Source of the DNA: Opitutus sp. GAS368
GTDB taxonomy: Bacteria; Verrucomicrobiota; Verrucomicrobiia; Opitutales; Opitutaceae
Assembly: GCA_945869845.1 (NCBI GenBank)
Contig: CAMBRG010000022.1
Span: 1 to 35,855, forward strand
Direction of reading: 5' to 3'
Length of the DNA stretch: 35,855 nt
Below the pieces are notes generated by a model. The model had not been told where the DNA came from and made no database searches. It saw only the letters and a list, made by a program, of their open reading frames with translations. Shown here in pieces: positions 15,225 to 23,321 of this stretch (position 1 is the first letter of the stretch; every line of letters begins with the position of its first letter). The position numbers and the translations under genes were made by a program.

Positions 15225-16445
15225 TTGCCTGCACCCAAACCGGTAATCGCCTATCTGTTCACGACCTTTCCGAAGCGCACGGAAACGTTTTTGCAGCGGG
15301 AGATCATTGCGATGCGCGCGCAGGGCGTGCAACTGCGGCTCTACTCTTTGTGGGGCGGGCTGGATTCGTTTCGCGGTCTGCCCGTGGCCCGATTCAACAA
15401 GTGGCGGTTGCTGACTCTTTTTTGGATGATTCCCTGCGAAGGCGCGCGCCGGCCCGAGGTGTTACGTCAGGTGGTGCACGGTCTTTTCACCCGACGGCCC
15501 CCGTCGTGGATTAATTTTTGGGAGAACATGCTGGGCGCCGGATTTGCCTGCCTTTTCGCCGGTGATTTTCGGCGGAATCCACCGACGCTGGTGCACGCGG
15601 CGTGGGGTGGGGCGCCGGCGACGGCGGCATGGCTGCTTTGGCGACTCGACGGGCATCGTTTCAGCGCCGCCGCTCATGCGTATGATCTTTTTGAGCACGG
15701 AGGCGACTGGTGGCTGCGCGACAAACTGGAGCATGCCGCGTTTGTCCACACCTCGACGGAAATGGGTCGGACAGCGTTGATCACGTTGGGCATCCCGGCG
15801 GAGAGCGTGGTTCGCATCCGCAGAGGTTTAGACCAGATGCCGACCGTGAAACGATTACGCGCCTCAAGGGAGCCCTTGCATTTGATCTGTGTGGCGCGGC
15901 TTGTAGAAAAAAAAGGGCTGGATCATCAGCTGCGGATTTACGCTGCACTCCGGGCCGCAGGCCTACCGTTCCACGCGCGGATCGTGGGCGATGGACCGCT
16001 CCGGCCGGCGCTGGAAAAACTGGCCGGCGGTTTGGGGATCGCGGCCGAGGTGACGTTCTGCGGGCACTTGGCCCAGCATCAGGTGTGGGAGCAATTCGAG
16101 TGGGCCGATGTGTTGCTGCATACCGGCGTGATCGCGGCCAGCGGCGATCGGGACGGCTTGCCGAATGTGATTCCTGAAGCGATGTCGTGCGGAGTGGTGG
16201 TCGTGACCACGCCGACCGCCGGGACGACTGAAGCAATCACGGACGGGGTTAGTGGTTTTGTCGTGCCGGTGGAAGCGACTGCGCAATGGGTGGCGGTCCT
16301 ACGCCGACTCTCAAACGACGACGCGGTCGCCGAGCAGGTGCGGAGTCAGGCGCGACGTTGGGTGGAGGAAAATTTTGACGCGCATCGCAATGCGGCGCGT
16401 TTACTCGAGGCCTTCGAGCAAGGGGTGGCGGAGAAATCGGCATGA
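15225..16445 (+). CDS. GT4-family glycosyltransferase
   Basis: 406 residues from a TTG start at 15225; no in-frame ATG gives the N-terminal strand IAYLFTTFPKRTETFLQREI, which is typical of polysaccharide GT4 enzymes. The second domain has LICVARLVEKKGLDHQLRIYA, IVGDGPLRPALEKL and the donor-binding NVIPEAMSCGVVVVTTPTAG. It is likely to act at the cytoplasmic membrane face on a lipid-linked or membrane lipid acceptor. Its stop overlaps the start of the next glycosyltransferase (ATGA at 16442-16445), which indicates translational coupling. Confidence 0.88.
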   Translation: MPAPKPVIAYLFTTFPKRTETFLQREIIAMRAQGVQLRLYSLWGGLDSFRGLPVARFNKWRLLTLFWMIPCEGARRPEVLRQVVHGLFTRRPPSWINFWENMLGAGFACLFAGDFRRNPPTLVHAAWGGAPATAAWLLWRLDGHRFSAAAHAYDLFEHGGDWWLRDKLEHAAFVHTSTEMGRTALITLGIPAESVVRIRRGLDQMPTVKRLRASREPLHLICVARLVEKKGLDHQLRIYAALRAAGLPFHARIVGDGPLRPALEKLAGGLGIAAEVTFCGHLAQHQVWEQFEWADVLLHTGVIAASGDRDGLPNVIPEAMSCGVVVVTTPTAGTTEAITDGVSGFVVPVEATAQWVAVLRRLSNDDAVAEQVRSQARRWVEENFDAHRNAARLLEAFEQGVAEKSA

Positions 16446-17476
16446 TTTTTTTTGACGTCACGAAATCGGGCGGAGCCGGACATCGCTCCGGTTTATTGCG
16501 CGTGAGCGCGCGGTTGGCGGACGAGTTGGGCGATGCGGTGCGCGAGGTGAGTTGGACGAGTTGGGATCGGAGAATGTCGGCCGGAGACTGGTTCTTTACC
16601 GCCGAGCTTTTTTCAGAGGAAGAGAGGCCCGGGTTCTCCGCGTTTCTGGCCGCCCGGTCCGGTCGTGTCGCTGCGGTATTCCATGATGCCATCCCGCTCA
16701 AGTGGCCGCAGATCACTTGGCCGCAGAGTGTGGCGCGGCATCCGAGTTACATGAAATTACTGGCGCAGTTCGATCGCGTGTGGGCCGTGTCGGCCGCGAG
16801 TTGCGCCGAGCTTTCGGGGTTTTGGCGGTGGCAAGGACTTGAACAGGTGCCGCCGTTGGATGTGCTCGCGCTCGGTGCGGACGCGGATCGGGCGCCGCGG
16901 GTGACCGGGCGGGTAGAGGCGGTGCGGTCGAAATCATTGCTCTCGGTGGGAATTTTGGAGCCGAGAAAGAATCAGGCCCTTTTGCTGGATGTGGCAGAGA
17001 CGCTTTGGCGCGAAGGTTTGGATTTTGAATTGAATCTCGTTGGTCGGGTGAATCCTCATTTCGGGCGTCCGCTGGAGAAACGAGTGAAGGCGATGGCCAA
17101 AAAATTTCCGGGCCTGCGCTACCACGCGGCGGCGAGTGATGCCGTGGTGGCGAGATTATACGCCGACGCTCGGGCGAGTGTTTTTCCGACGATCGCGGAG
17201 GGCTGCGGACTTCCCCTGTTGGAGTCGCTTTGGCAAGGCGTGCCGTGCGTCTGTAGCGATTTGCCGGTGTTGCTCGAGAATGCGAAAGGCGGCGGTTGTT
17301 GGCCGGTCACGACCAACGATCGAGCGGCGTGGACCGAGGTGCTGCGTCGCGTGCTGACCGACGACGAACTCGCCGTCCGAGTGCGAAACGAGGCGAGGAG
17401 CCGAGAGCTACCGACTTGGGCGGCCGCAGCAGCGACGCTTCGGGCCGCTCTGCCCGAAGGGCTCAGAGCTTCTTGA
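16442..17476 (+). CDS. GT4-family glycosyltransferase, paralogue of 18960-20189
   Basis: 344 residues. The N-terminal domain is short and opens with IFFDVTKSGGAGHRSGLLRV, then AAVFHDAIPLKWPQITWPQ and ARHPSYMKLLAQFD. The C-terminal domain has SLLSVGILEPRKNQALLLDV and the donor-site motif FPTIAEGCGLPLLESLWQG. The FHDAI-LK-P-T-A-R-PSY series is repeated in the GT4 gene on the other side of the oxoamine synthase, so the two are paralogues. A GGAG 8 nt before ATG 16442 is a good Shine-Dalgarno. The 3' end overlaps the convergent oxoamine synthase gene by 14 nt. Confidence 0.88.
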   Translation: MIFFDVTKSGGAGHRSGLLRVSARLADELGDAVREVSWTSWDRRMSAGDWFFTAELFSEEERPGFSAFLAARSGRVAAVFHDAIPLKWPQITWPQSVARHPSYMKLLAQFDRVWAVSAASCAELSGFWRWQGLEQVPPLDVLALGADADRAPRVTGRVEAVRSKSLLSVGILEPRKNQALLLDVAETLWREGLDFELNLVGRVNPHFGRPLEKRVKAMAKKFPGLRYHAAASDAVVARLYADARASVFPTIAEGCGLPLLESLWQGVPCVCSDLPVLLENAKGGGCWPVTTNDRAAWTEVLRRVLTDDELAVRVRNEARSRELPTWAAAAATLRAALPEGLRAS

Positions 17477-18662
17477 CGGCGTAGGCCATCGCGTCGGCGA
17501 TCTTGTCGAGCTGTTCGTCGGTGTGCATCGCGGAAATTGCGGTGCGGATGAGGTCCTTGCCGATGGGCACCGCTGGCGCGATGGACATGACGGTGAAGAC
17601 GCCTTTCTCGAGCAGGGCTTTCCAGAAAGGGTAAACGCGTTCTTTCGAACCGAGCACGATAGGAGTGGCGGGGGTTTCGCTGCCCCAAGTGTCGAGGCCG
17701 AGGTTTTTGAGAATGGCCCGATATTTTTTTGTATTGGCCCAGAGGCGGTCGTGATGTTCCCGCTCCTGCTGCATGATTTCTAGCGAGGCCTGGGCGCACG
17801 CGGCGGCGGCGGGGCTGATGGCCGCACTGAAGACGGTCTGTTTGCCGCTGGTGCGCAGAAACTCGATGGCATCCCGCGACGCAGCGATGAAGCCTCCGGT
17901 GCTGGCGAGAGACTTCGACAGGCTGCCGCAGATCACGTCGACTTTGTCGTTGAGGCCGAAGTGATCGACGGTGCCTCGTCCGTGCCGGCCGAGCACGCCG
18001 AAGCCGTGGGCATCGTCGAGGACCGTGAAGCAGCTATGTTCTTCGGCGATTTCTGTGAGTTCAGGCAGGCGGGCAATGTGGCCCTCCATCGAGTAAACCC
18101 CCTCGATTACGAGGAGCTTTGGGGCATCGCTCGAGGACGCGGCGGCCGCGACTTCGCGGAAATCGTCGGGGCTGTTGTGCGAGAAACGTTCCACGGTGGC
18201 CCGTGAGAGCTGGATGCCTTCCCAAAGGCACGAGTGGATGTTTTTATCGGCGAAAATGATGTCCCCTTTTTGGGCGAAACTGGCGACACTGGAAATGCAG
18301 GAAAGGTAGCCGGCCGAATGCACGTGGCAGGCTTCGCGGCCAAGGAAGTCGGCGAGTTTTTCTTCGAGTTCGATGTGGAAAGCGCGTGAACCGTTTGAGA
18401 TGCGAGCTCCGGTGGTGGAAGTGCCCCATTTGAGCAGGGCGGCGCGGCCGGCTTCGATGACTTTGGGGTGAAATGATAGCCCGAGATAGTCATTGCTCGA
18501 CAGCATGATCATATCCCGGCCGTCGAGGCGCACGTTGGTCCCGTGTTGGGACTCCATGGCGTGGTAGTAGGGGTCGTATTTTAACCGCATCTTCGTCGCG
18601 TAATCGTCGCGAAAGCGGTTTTGAACGGCCTTTTTGTTTTTGCTGAAGAATGAGAGCGCCAT
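17463..18662 (-). CDS. Alpha-oxoamine synthase (serine palmitoyltransferase/AONS-like)
   Basis: A 399-residue PLP enzyme that condenses an amino acid with an acyl thioester and releases CO2. The lysine that binds PLP is K250 in GSLSKSLASTGG; D217 and H219 in LDDAHGFGVLG contact the cofactor. The segment LSSNDYLGLSFHPKVIEAG and the glycine-rich TSTTGARISNGS are family hallmarks. Family members include BioF, Kbl, HemA and serine palmitoyltransferase. No biotin, threonine or haem genes are nearby, while an acyl carrier, a ketosynthase and lipid-type glycosyltransferases are, so a long-chain base or related aminolipid is the favoured product. ATG 18662 is preferred over the in-frame start at 18773, which adds a non-conserved leader. 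Confidence 0.9.
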   Translation of the reverse strand: MALSFFSKNKKAVQNRFRDDYATKMRLKYDPYYHAMESQHGTNVRLDGRDMIMLSSNDYLGLSFHPKVIEAGRAALLKWGTSTTGARISNGSRAFHIELEEKLADFLGREACHVHSAGYLSCISSVASFAQKGDIIFADKNIHSCLWEGIQLSRATVERFSHNSPDDFREVAAAASSSDAPKLLVIEGVYSMEGHIARLPELTEIAEEHSCFTVLDDAHGFGVLGRHGRGTVDHFGLNDKVDVICGSLSKSLASTGGFIAASRDAIEFLRTSGKQTVFSAAISPAAAACAQASLEIMQQEREHHDRLWANTKKYRAILKNLGLDTWGSETPATPIVLGSKERVYPFWKALLEKGVFTVMSIAPAVPIGKDLIRTAISAMHTDEQLDKIADAMAYAVKKL

Positions 18663-18757
18663 GTCGTTTATAACATGCTGCGCGGTGGGCTGGGATTGGC
18701 AAACGCAAAGACGCTCGGAGCCACCGCTGATGGCACCTTGGTTTGCCGCGTGAGCTC

Positions 18758-18889
18758 TCAGTTTGCTTTGCAAACTTCCACCAAGGTGAGACCGGTGATG
18801 GCGCCGGCGCCGGTGACGACCGCCGTGTAAGCGCTAGGCTCAAGGGTGATGAGCAGGGCTGTATCCAAGCTACTCGCGCCAGCGAGTTT
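18758..18889 (-). pseudogene. C-terminal remnant of a large secreted/surface protein
   Basis: About 43 codons in one frame read KLAGASSLDTALLITLEPSA, then YTAVVTGAGAITGLTLVEVCKAN and stop. I recognise this from family knowledge as the usual last segment of repetitive extracellular proteins in Opitutaceae, of the form D-(S/T)-A-L-(L/V)-(V/I)-T-L-x-P-G-x-Y-T-A-x-V-x-G...LVEVY. No start codon or upstream portion of such a protein exists here, and the next gene begins shortly beyond. It is a relic left between the oxoamine synthase and the following glycosyltransferase. The remainder of 18663-18959 shows nothing else. Confidence 0.55.
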
Positions 18890-18959
18890 CGAACGGCCGG
18901 TGAACGGAGTCGTTGGAGTTTGGCGCGAAGTATCGGGCGCGTCAGTTTTCGACCTCGGC

Positions 18960-20189
18960 TTACACTCGGCGATCGAGGGTCGTGAGCCAAGTGGCGAGGT
19001 CGCGGGCGTAGTCGGACCACGTGCGGAAACGGCGGGCGCGGGCGGCGTCGGTGAGGGCGGCAAGAGCGGATGGGGTCGAAAGCAGCCGGGAAATCGCGTG
19101 GGCGATAGAAGGGGCGTCGACGCGGTCGAGGGCGATGCAGCCTCCTCCGCGGGCGGCTTCACCGAGCGCGCCGTGCGCGGAGCAGATACAGGGTTTGCGG
19201 TAAGCGAGGCTTTCCAAAACAGGCAGGCCGAAGCCCTCGATGAGTGATGGGTAAACGGTGAATGCGCAGGCGGTGTACGCGGCGGCCAGTGCGGCCTCGG
19301 TGACGGGGCCGGAGTGGCGGAGTGGGCGACCGGCGGCTTGGAGGGCGTGGACGCGCGCGAGGGCGGCGCGACCGGTCTGCGGGTGCGCGAGGCCGACTAG
19401 GTGGAGTTCAAAGTTCTCGCCGGTGGACCAAAGGGATTCGCAGGCATCGAGGAGGGCGAGGTGGTTTTTGCGGCCTTCGAGCGAGCCAACGGAAAGGAGG
19501 GTGGGGATTTCGGATTTCCGAATTCGGCTTTTCGATTTCTCCGCAGCCAGCCCGAGGGGTTTGTCATCCATCAGATGACAAACGGGGTCGATGCCGAGGG
19601 GGATGACGGTGACGGCGGGGCGGGATGATGGGGAGATGCCGAGCCAGTCCCAGTAGGAGAGGAGCGTGGCGCGGGAGTCTTCGGAGTTGGCGGCGATGCC
19701 GTCGAAGGCGAGGAGTTCGCGGAGATAGGAGGGAAAACGGGCGACGGTTTTGGCAGGGGTGAGTTCGGGAAATTTGAGGGCAATGGCGTCGTGGAAAACC
19801 GCGACGCGCGGGCCGGTCGTCGCGGCGAAGAGCGCGGGGAGCGCGGCGGCGACGGCGGGGGTGAAAAGTTCGGGGACGAGGAGACCGGAAGGTCTGAGAG
19901 CCGAGAGCTGAGCGTGGAGAGATTGGTGGCCGAGGAGGCGGCGGGTGTGGCCACGGAGTTGGGCGGTCACGGGCCAACTGGCGCCGCGTTTTCGGCTGAA
20001 CGAATCGGTGCCGAGATTCTTGAGTTCCCAAGGATCGAGGGGGCGCCACGTGCGTTGGTGGGGATCGAAGGTGACGGGCGCGGCGGCGGGGCCGAGTTCG
20101 CGCCAGAGGGACCGGGCCACGCGTTGGATGCCGGTGCGGGCGCGGGTGTGGCTCGTGTGCGAGAGATCGAGCAGAATGGTGGCGGGCAT
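18960..20189 (-). CDS. GT4-family glycosyltransferase with an in-frame palindrome
   Basis: 409 residues, paralogous to 16442-17476. It begins ILLDLSHTSHTRARTGIQRV, continues AVFHDAIALKFPELTPAKT and ARFPSYLRELLAFD, then has LLSVGSLEGRKNHLALLDAC and the donor motif YPSLIEGFGLPVLESLAYR. Between VIPLGIDP and TLLSVGS lies a 26-residue stretch (VCHLMDDKPLGLAAEKSKSR and IRKSEI), several residues longer than the paralogue's linker. It is encoded by AT-richer DNA that contains a perfect 10-bp inverted repeat (19559-19583). The frame is kept, so the protein may tolerate this as a loop between its two domains. The gene follows a membrane glycosyltransferase gene by 9 nt and is likely in the same operon. 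Confidence 0.88.
   Translation of the reverse strand: MPATILLDLSHTSHTRARTGIQRVARSLWRELGPAAAPVTFDPHQRTWRPLDPWELKNLGTDSFSRKRGASWPVTAQLRGHTRRLLGHQSLHAQLSALRPSGLLVPELFTPAVAAALPALFAATTGPRVAVFHDAIALKFPELTPAKTVARFPSYLRELLAFDGIAANSEDSRATLLSYWDWLGISPSSRPAVTVIPLGIDPVCHLMDDKPLGLAAEKSKSRIRKSEIPTLLSVGSLEGRKNHLALLDACESLWSTGENFELHLVGLAHPQTGRAALARVHALQAAGRPLRHSGPVTEAALAAAYTACAFTVYPSLIEGFGLPVLESLAYRKPCICSAHGALGEAARGGGCIALDRVDAPSIAHAISRLLSTPSALAALTDAARARRFRTWSDYARDLATWLTTLDRRV
19559..19583. repeat. Perfect inverted repeat inside a glycosyltransferase gene
   Basis: GTTTGTCATC (19559-19568) and GATGACAAAC (19574-19583) are perfect arms around a 5-nt loop. The DNA on the right (about 19500-19560, with TTTCGGATTTCCGAATTCGG) is less GC-rich than the rest of the gene. 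It lies in the interdomain linker of the GT4 enzyme and leaves the frame open. Confidence 0.75.
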
Positions 20190-20198
20190 CGTAAGCGG

Positions 20199-21758
20199 CT
20201 ACGGAGTGAGGACGCTCAGGCGGAGATCATAAAGCGCAAAGGCGAGGGCGCGGGCATCGGCGGCCGGGCCGTCGCGCGTCGCCGGGGTGTCGGTGGAGAA
20301 TTCAAGCAAGGTGCGGCCGGGGGCGAGGCGCACGGAGATGGAATGTGCTGCGGTCATTTCGCCGACGGGGCCGCGCCAGAGTTCGCGGTCGCCCTGACGG
20401 ATGATGACGGTGCGCGGAGCGAGGGTGCGGAGGGAGAAGTCGAGTCGGGCGACAACGGGAGCCTCGGCCCAGGTTTCGATTACGAGTTGCGAACGGCCGG
20501 AGCTCCAGGACCAAAGGTGCTTCGCAGTGCGCTCGGCGCCGAACCAGCCGTCGCCGATTTGGACGACGGTGGCGACGCCGCCGCTGCGACCGGCGGAGAG
20601 TTCGCGGGTGTTGACGGGGAAATCGCGGAGGACGAGGAAACCGGCGGCGATGCCGAGGTTGCCCAAAATGAGCCACGCGAGCGCGGTGCGGGCGCGGTGG
20701 GCCAGAACGTTGAAGGCGAGCGTGAGCGGGAGCAGCACGCGGGTGAACGCGCCGGGGTAGCCCTCCCAGACGGCGGTGCCCAAGGTGAGCATGAGCGCGG
20801 CGTAGGCGGCGCCGACGCGCCACCAGGCGTCGGCGAACAGTCGCCAACGCGCGGCAAAGAACGCGGCCTGCACCGCGATCCCCACGACGGCGCCGAGGGT
20901 GGTCCAAGCGAGCAGCGAGTCTTCAAGGATCGTGAGATCGGAGAGGGCGGTGGCGATTTTCTCGACGAGGCCAGAGACGGGTAACGAGAGGTTGGCCCAG
21001 CCGGCGTCGGCGGGACCGATGCGCCAGCGAATGTAGGCGAGCCACGCGAAGAGCGGCGCGGCGACGAAGATGCCGAGGAGAACGTTGCGGAGGGAAATCC
21101 AAGGCCGCGTGACGAGACCGGCGGCACCGAGCAGGGCGGTCTCGCGGGCCAAAGCGGCGGCGGCGAGGAGAGCGGCGGCGGATTTGCGGCGGGCGCGCTC
21201 GGCGGCGAAGAGCGCGGCGGCGAGGAGCAGCGCCATCGGCAGATCGGTGAGGGCGAGGCGCACGCTACTGAGGGCACCGCAGGAAAACATGACGCCGGCC
21301 CACGCCAGCCCTCCGCGGAAATCGGCGACGGCGAGGATGCGCCAGAGCAGCGCGGCGAGGGCGAGCCAGGCGGCGACATTGAGGAACGAGTAAATGTGGA
21401 CGATGGCGGCGGGTTGGCCGGCGGCGAGGAGCCACGCGACGGCGGGCGGAAGAATGCGGCGGGCGCGGTAGGAGAGGTTGTCGATCGCGGGGGCGAGTTC
21501 GGTCGAGCGGAGGAGCGGATCGTAGGCGATTTGCGCGTAGTAAAGACCATCGTAGCCGCCGGTGTCGCGGTGGACATAGACGGGATGTTCGCGGAAAGCG
21601 GCGATCTTCAGGTTGTCGTTGGGCGCGTCGAGCTGGATGAGCGCCGTGAGGCCGTAAACGGGGTGCCAAAAGCGGGCGACAAGAACGAGAAAGAGGACGA
21701 CGGCGGCGACGGCCGCGCAGCGGAGCGGCCAACGAAGGGCGGGGCGCGGGACGTTCAT
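20199..21758 (-). CDS. Multi-pass membrane protein, GYDG family copy 1 (GT-C-like)
   Basis: 519 residues. A first membrane segment (about 12-30) is followed by a periplasmic loop with GGYDGLYYAQIAYDP (GYDG at 68-71) and NLSYRARRILPPAVAW, then around eight to ten hydrophobic segments, and a C-terminal soluble region (about 400-519) rich in beta strands. An acidic Y-D-G in the first loop recalls GT-C glycosyltransferases of the PIG-M/PIG-V kind, which use polyprenyl-phosphate sugars, but the family assignment is an inference. Two more copies occur at 23322 and 27485. Its ATG overlaps the stop of the upstream GT39-like gene by 4 nt, so the pair is coupled. Confidence 0.8.
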   Translation of the reverse strand: MNVPRPALRWPLRCAAVAAVVLFLVLVARFWHPVYGLTALIQLDAPNDNLKIAAFREHPVYVHRDTGGYDGLYYAQIAYDPLLRSTELAPAIDNLSYRARRILPPAVAWLLAAGQPAAIVHIYSFLNVAAWLALAALLWRILAVADFRGGLAWAGVMFSCGALSSVRLALTDLPMALLLAAALFAAERARRKSAAALLAAAALARETALLGAAGLVTRPWISLRNVLLGIFVAAPLFAWLAYIRWRIGPADAGWANLSLPVSGLVEKIATALSDLTILEDSLLAWTTLGAVVGIAVQAAFFAARWRLFADAWWRVGAAYAALMLTLGTAVWEGYPGAFTRVLLPLTLAFNVLAHRARTALAWLILGNLGIAAGFLVLRDFPVNTRELSAGRSGGVATVVQIGDGWFGAERTAKHLWSWSSGRSQLVIETWAEAPVVARLDFSLRTLAPRTVIIRQGDRELWRGPVGEMTAAHSISVRLAPGRTLLEFSTDTPATRDGPAADARALAFALYDLRLSVLTP

Positions 21759-23239
21759 GGGGCGGGCCCGACGTAGCGCCAGATGCTGCGTTGGGCGACG
21801 ACGGCGACTTTTTCCCAGCGGGCGGGGACGCGCTCGTGGAGGACGTGGGCTTCCTCGGCGACGAGGGTGACGAGATGCAGCGGGCGGCCGGCGCGGGCTA
21901 AGTGGCTAGCTTGGGCGGAGAATTCGGCGGCGCTCATTTGGTCCCAGCGCAGAATCGGGAAGGGCGTATAGTAGTGCAGGGAGCCGCTGTCGGCGTTGGT
22001 CAGGATGACGGTGTTGCCGGGAAGTTCGGTGCGGGCCCATGTGCCAACGTCGGCATAGGCTTGCTCGTAGGTTTTGGTGAGGAGGGTGTTGAACTCGCGG
22101 GTCCAGAGAGTCGAAACCGCCAGTGACCACAGACTAAACGCGGCGGCCGTCGCGAACAACCAACGGCGATGCGGGCCGATGAAATAGTTGAGCGTCGCCA
22201 TCGCGGCGAGGATCAGCGCGGGGGCCGCGGGGAGGATGAGGCGCAAGCACCACCACGTCTGCCCCGAAACCTCGTAGAACGCGTAGAAGAGCACGTGTAC
22301 GAAAAACCAGAGTGCGACGGCGAGACGTTCGCGCAGCGGGAGGCGCGGGAGACATAAAAAAAGTGCGGCGAGAGCGAGGCAAAGGCCCGGAAGCAGGGTG
22401 CCCAGCCACTTGCCGAAATGGAGTATGGTCGGTTGAAAGTAAGCGGCGGAAAAGGCTTCAAAGATGGAGCCGTAGCCCATCTGCCAAGCGGAGCCGAAGA
22501 GATGGGCGTTGGTGGCGAGCAGGAGGACCGCACCGGGGAGGCTACCCGTAGCCGCAGCGGCAAGGGGGCGCCAGCCGGTGGCGAGGAGGACGACGAGGGC
22601 GGGGAGCAGAAGGATGTTGGTGGGGCGAACGAGGACGGCGACGGCGAGGGCGCCGCCGGTGGCGCTGGCCCAGCCGAGTGAGGTGCGGGCGCGCAGGGCG
22701 GCGTAAACGGCAGCGAGCACCCAGGTGGTCGCGAGAACATCGCTCAGCGGTTGGATCGCGATGAAGATCGTGACCGGGAAAACGCCAAAGAGCAGGGCGG
22801 CGGTGGCAGCCAACGGCCACGCGACGCGAAGTTCCCGGGCGATGGCGTAGAGGAGGAGCATCGCGGCGAGGGTGGCGCCGACGCCGACGAGGAGCGGGCC
22901 CAAGGTCCAGCCGAAGAGCACGCTGGCGAGGGCGAGGTGCGCGGGGAGGCCGAGCGGATAGGTAGGCACGAGGCGCGCGCGGGCGGGTTCGGCGATGAAG
23001 CCGAGAGGTTGGAGCTGCGTCGTCGTGCTCACCGAGAGGCCCGCGAAGTCGCGCTGGGGCGCAGTGAGTTCGCCGCGGGCGAGCAGTTGGGCGGCGTTGA
23101 GGTAGCCGGAGGAATCGGAACCGCCGGCGACCGGGGAAAAATTGAGGCCGAGGAACACCGCATAACCCAGCAGCACCACGGCGGCGAACCAAGCAAACCA
23201 GCGCGGTGCGGGAGTGGTGGCGGGGTTCGGATTTGACAT
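21755..23239 (-). CDS. GT39/ArnT-like membrane glycosyltransferase, copy 1
   Basis: 494 residues with about ten to eleven membrane helices. After helix 1 the first periplasmic loop carries SDSSGYLNAAQLL (41-53); the Asp there sits where GT-C enzymes such as ArnT, PMT and STT3 have their catalytic/metal aspartate. PTYPLGLP and VRPTNILLLPAL are shared with copy 2 at 25931-27442. The C-terminal part (about 400-490) is a soluble alpha/beta region. It would transfer a sugar from a polyprenyl-phosphate donor on the outer face of the inner membrane. It diverges from GYDG copy 2 across 82 bp (23240-23321) and is translationally coupled to GYDG copy 1. Confidence 0.82.
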   Translation of the reverse strand: MSNPNPATTPAPRWFAWFAAVVLLGYAVFLGLNFSPVAGGSDSSGYLNAAQLLARGELTAPQRDFAGLSVSTTTQLQPLGFIAEPARARLVPTYPLGLPAHLALASVLFGWTLGPLLVGVGATLAAMLLLYAIARELRVAWPLAATAALLFGVFPVTIFIAIQPLSDVLATTWVLAAVYAALRARTSLGWASATGGALAVAVLVRPTNILLLPALVVLLATGWRPLAAAATGSLPGAVLLLATNAHLFGSAWQMGYGSIFEAFSAAYFQPTILHFGKWLGTLLPGLCLALAALFLCLPRLPLRERLAVALWFFVHVLFYAFYEVSGQTWWCLRLILPAAPALILAAMATLNYFIGPHRRWLFATAAAFSLWSLAVSTLWTREFNTLLTKTYEQAYADVGTWARTELPGNTVILTNADSGSLHYYTPFPILRWDQMSAAEFSAQASHLARAGRPLHLVTLVAEEAHVLHERVPARWEKVAVVAQRSIWRYVGPAP

Positions 23240-23321
23240 GCCGGAGAGTGGTTTTGTGATGCGACAGATTGTTTACAAACCGGACAACATTTAAGCGCGC
23301 GGCGCAGCACCCGGCGCACGT

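Noticed and set aside
17463-18662. Reading the oxoamine synthase as biotin-pathway BioF
   Set aside because: Not excluded by motifs alone, but no other biotin gene is present and the neighbours are lipid and glycan genes; left as alpha-oxoamine synthase without a gene symbol.
19791-20984. A 397-codon plus-strand open frame
   Set aside because: It spans parts of two minus-strand genes that have clear protein features; its sequence is low-complexity Gly/Glu/Ala.
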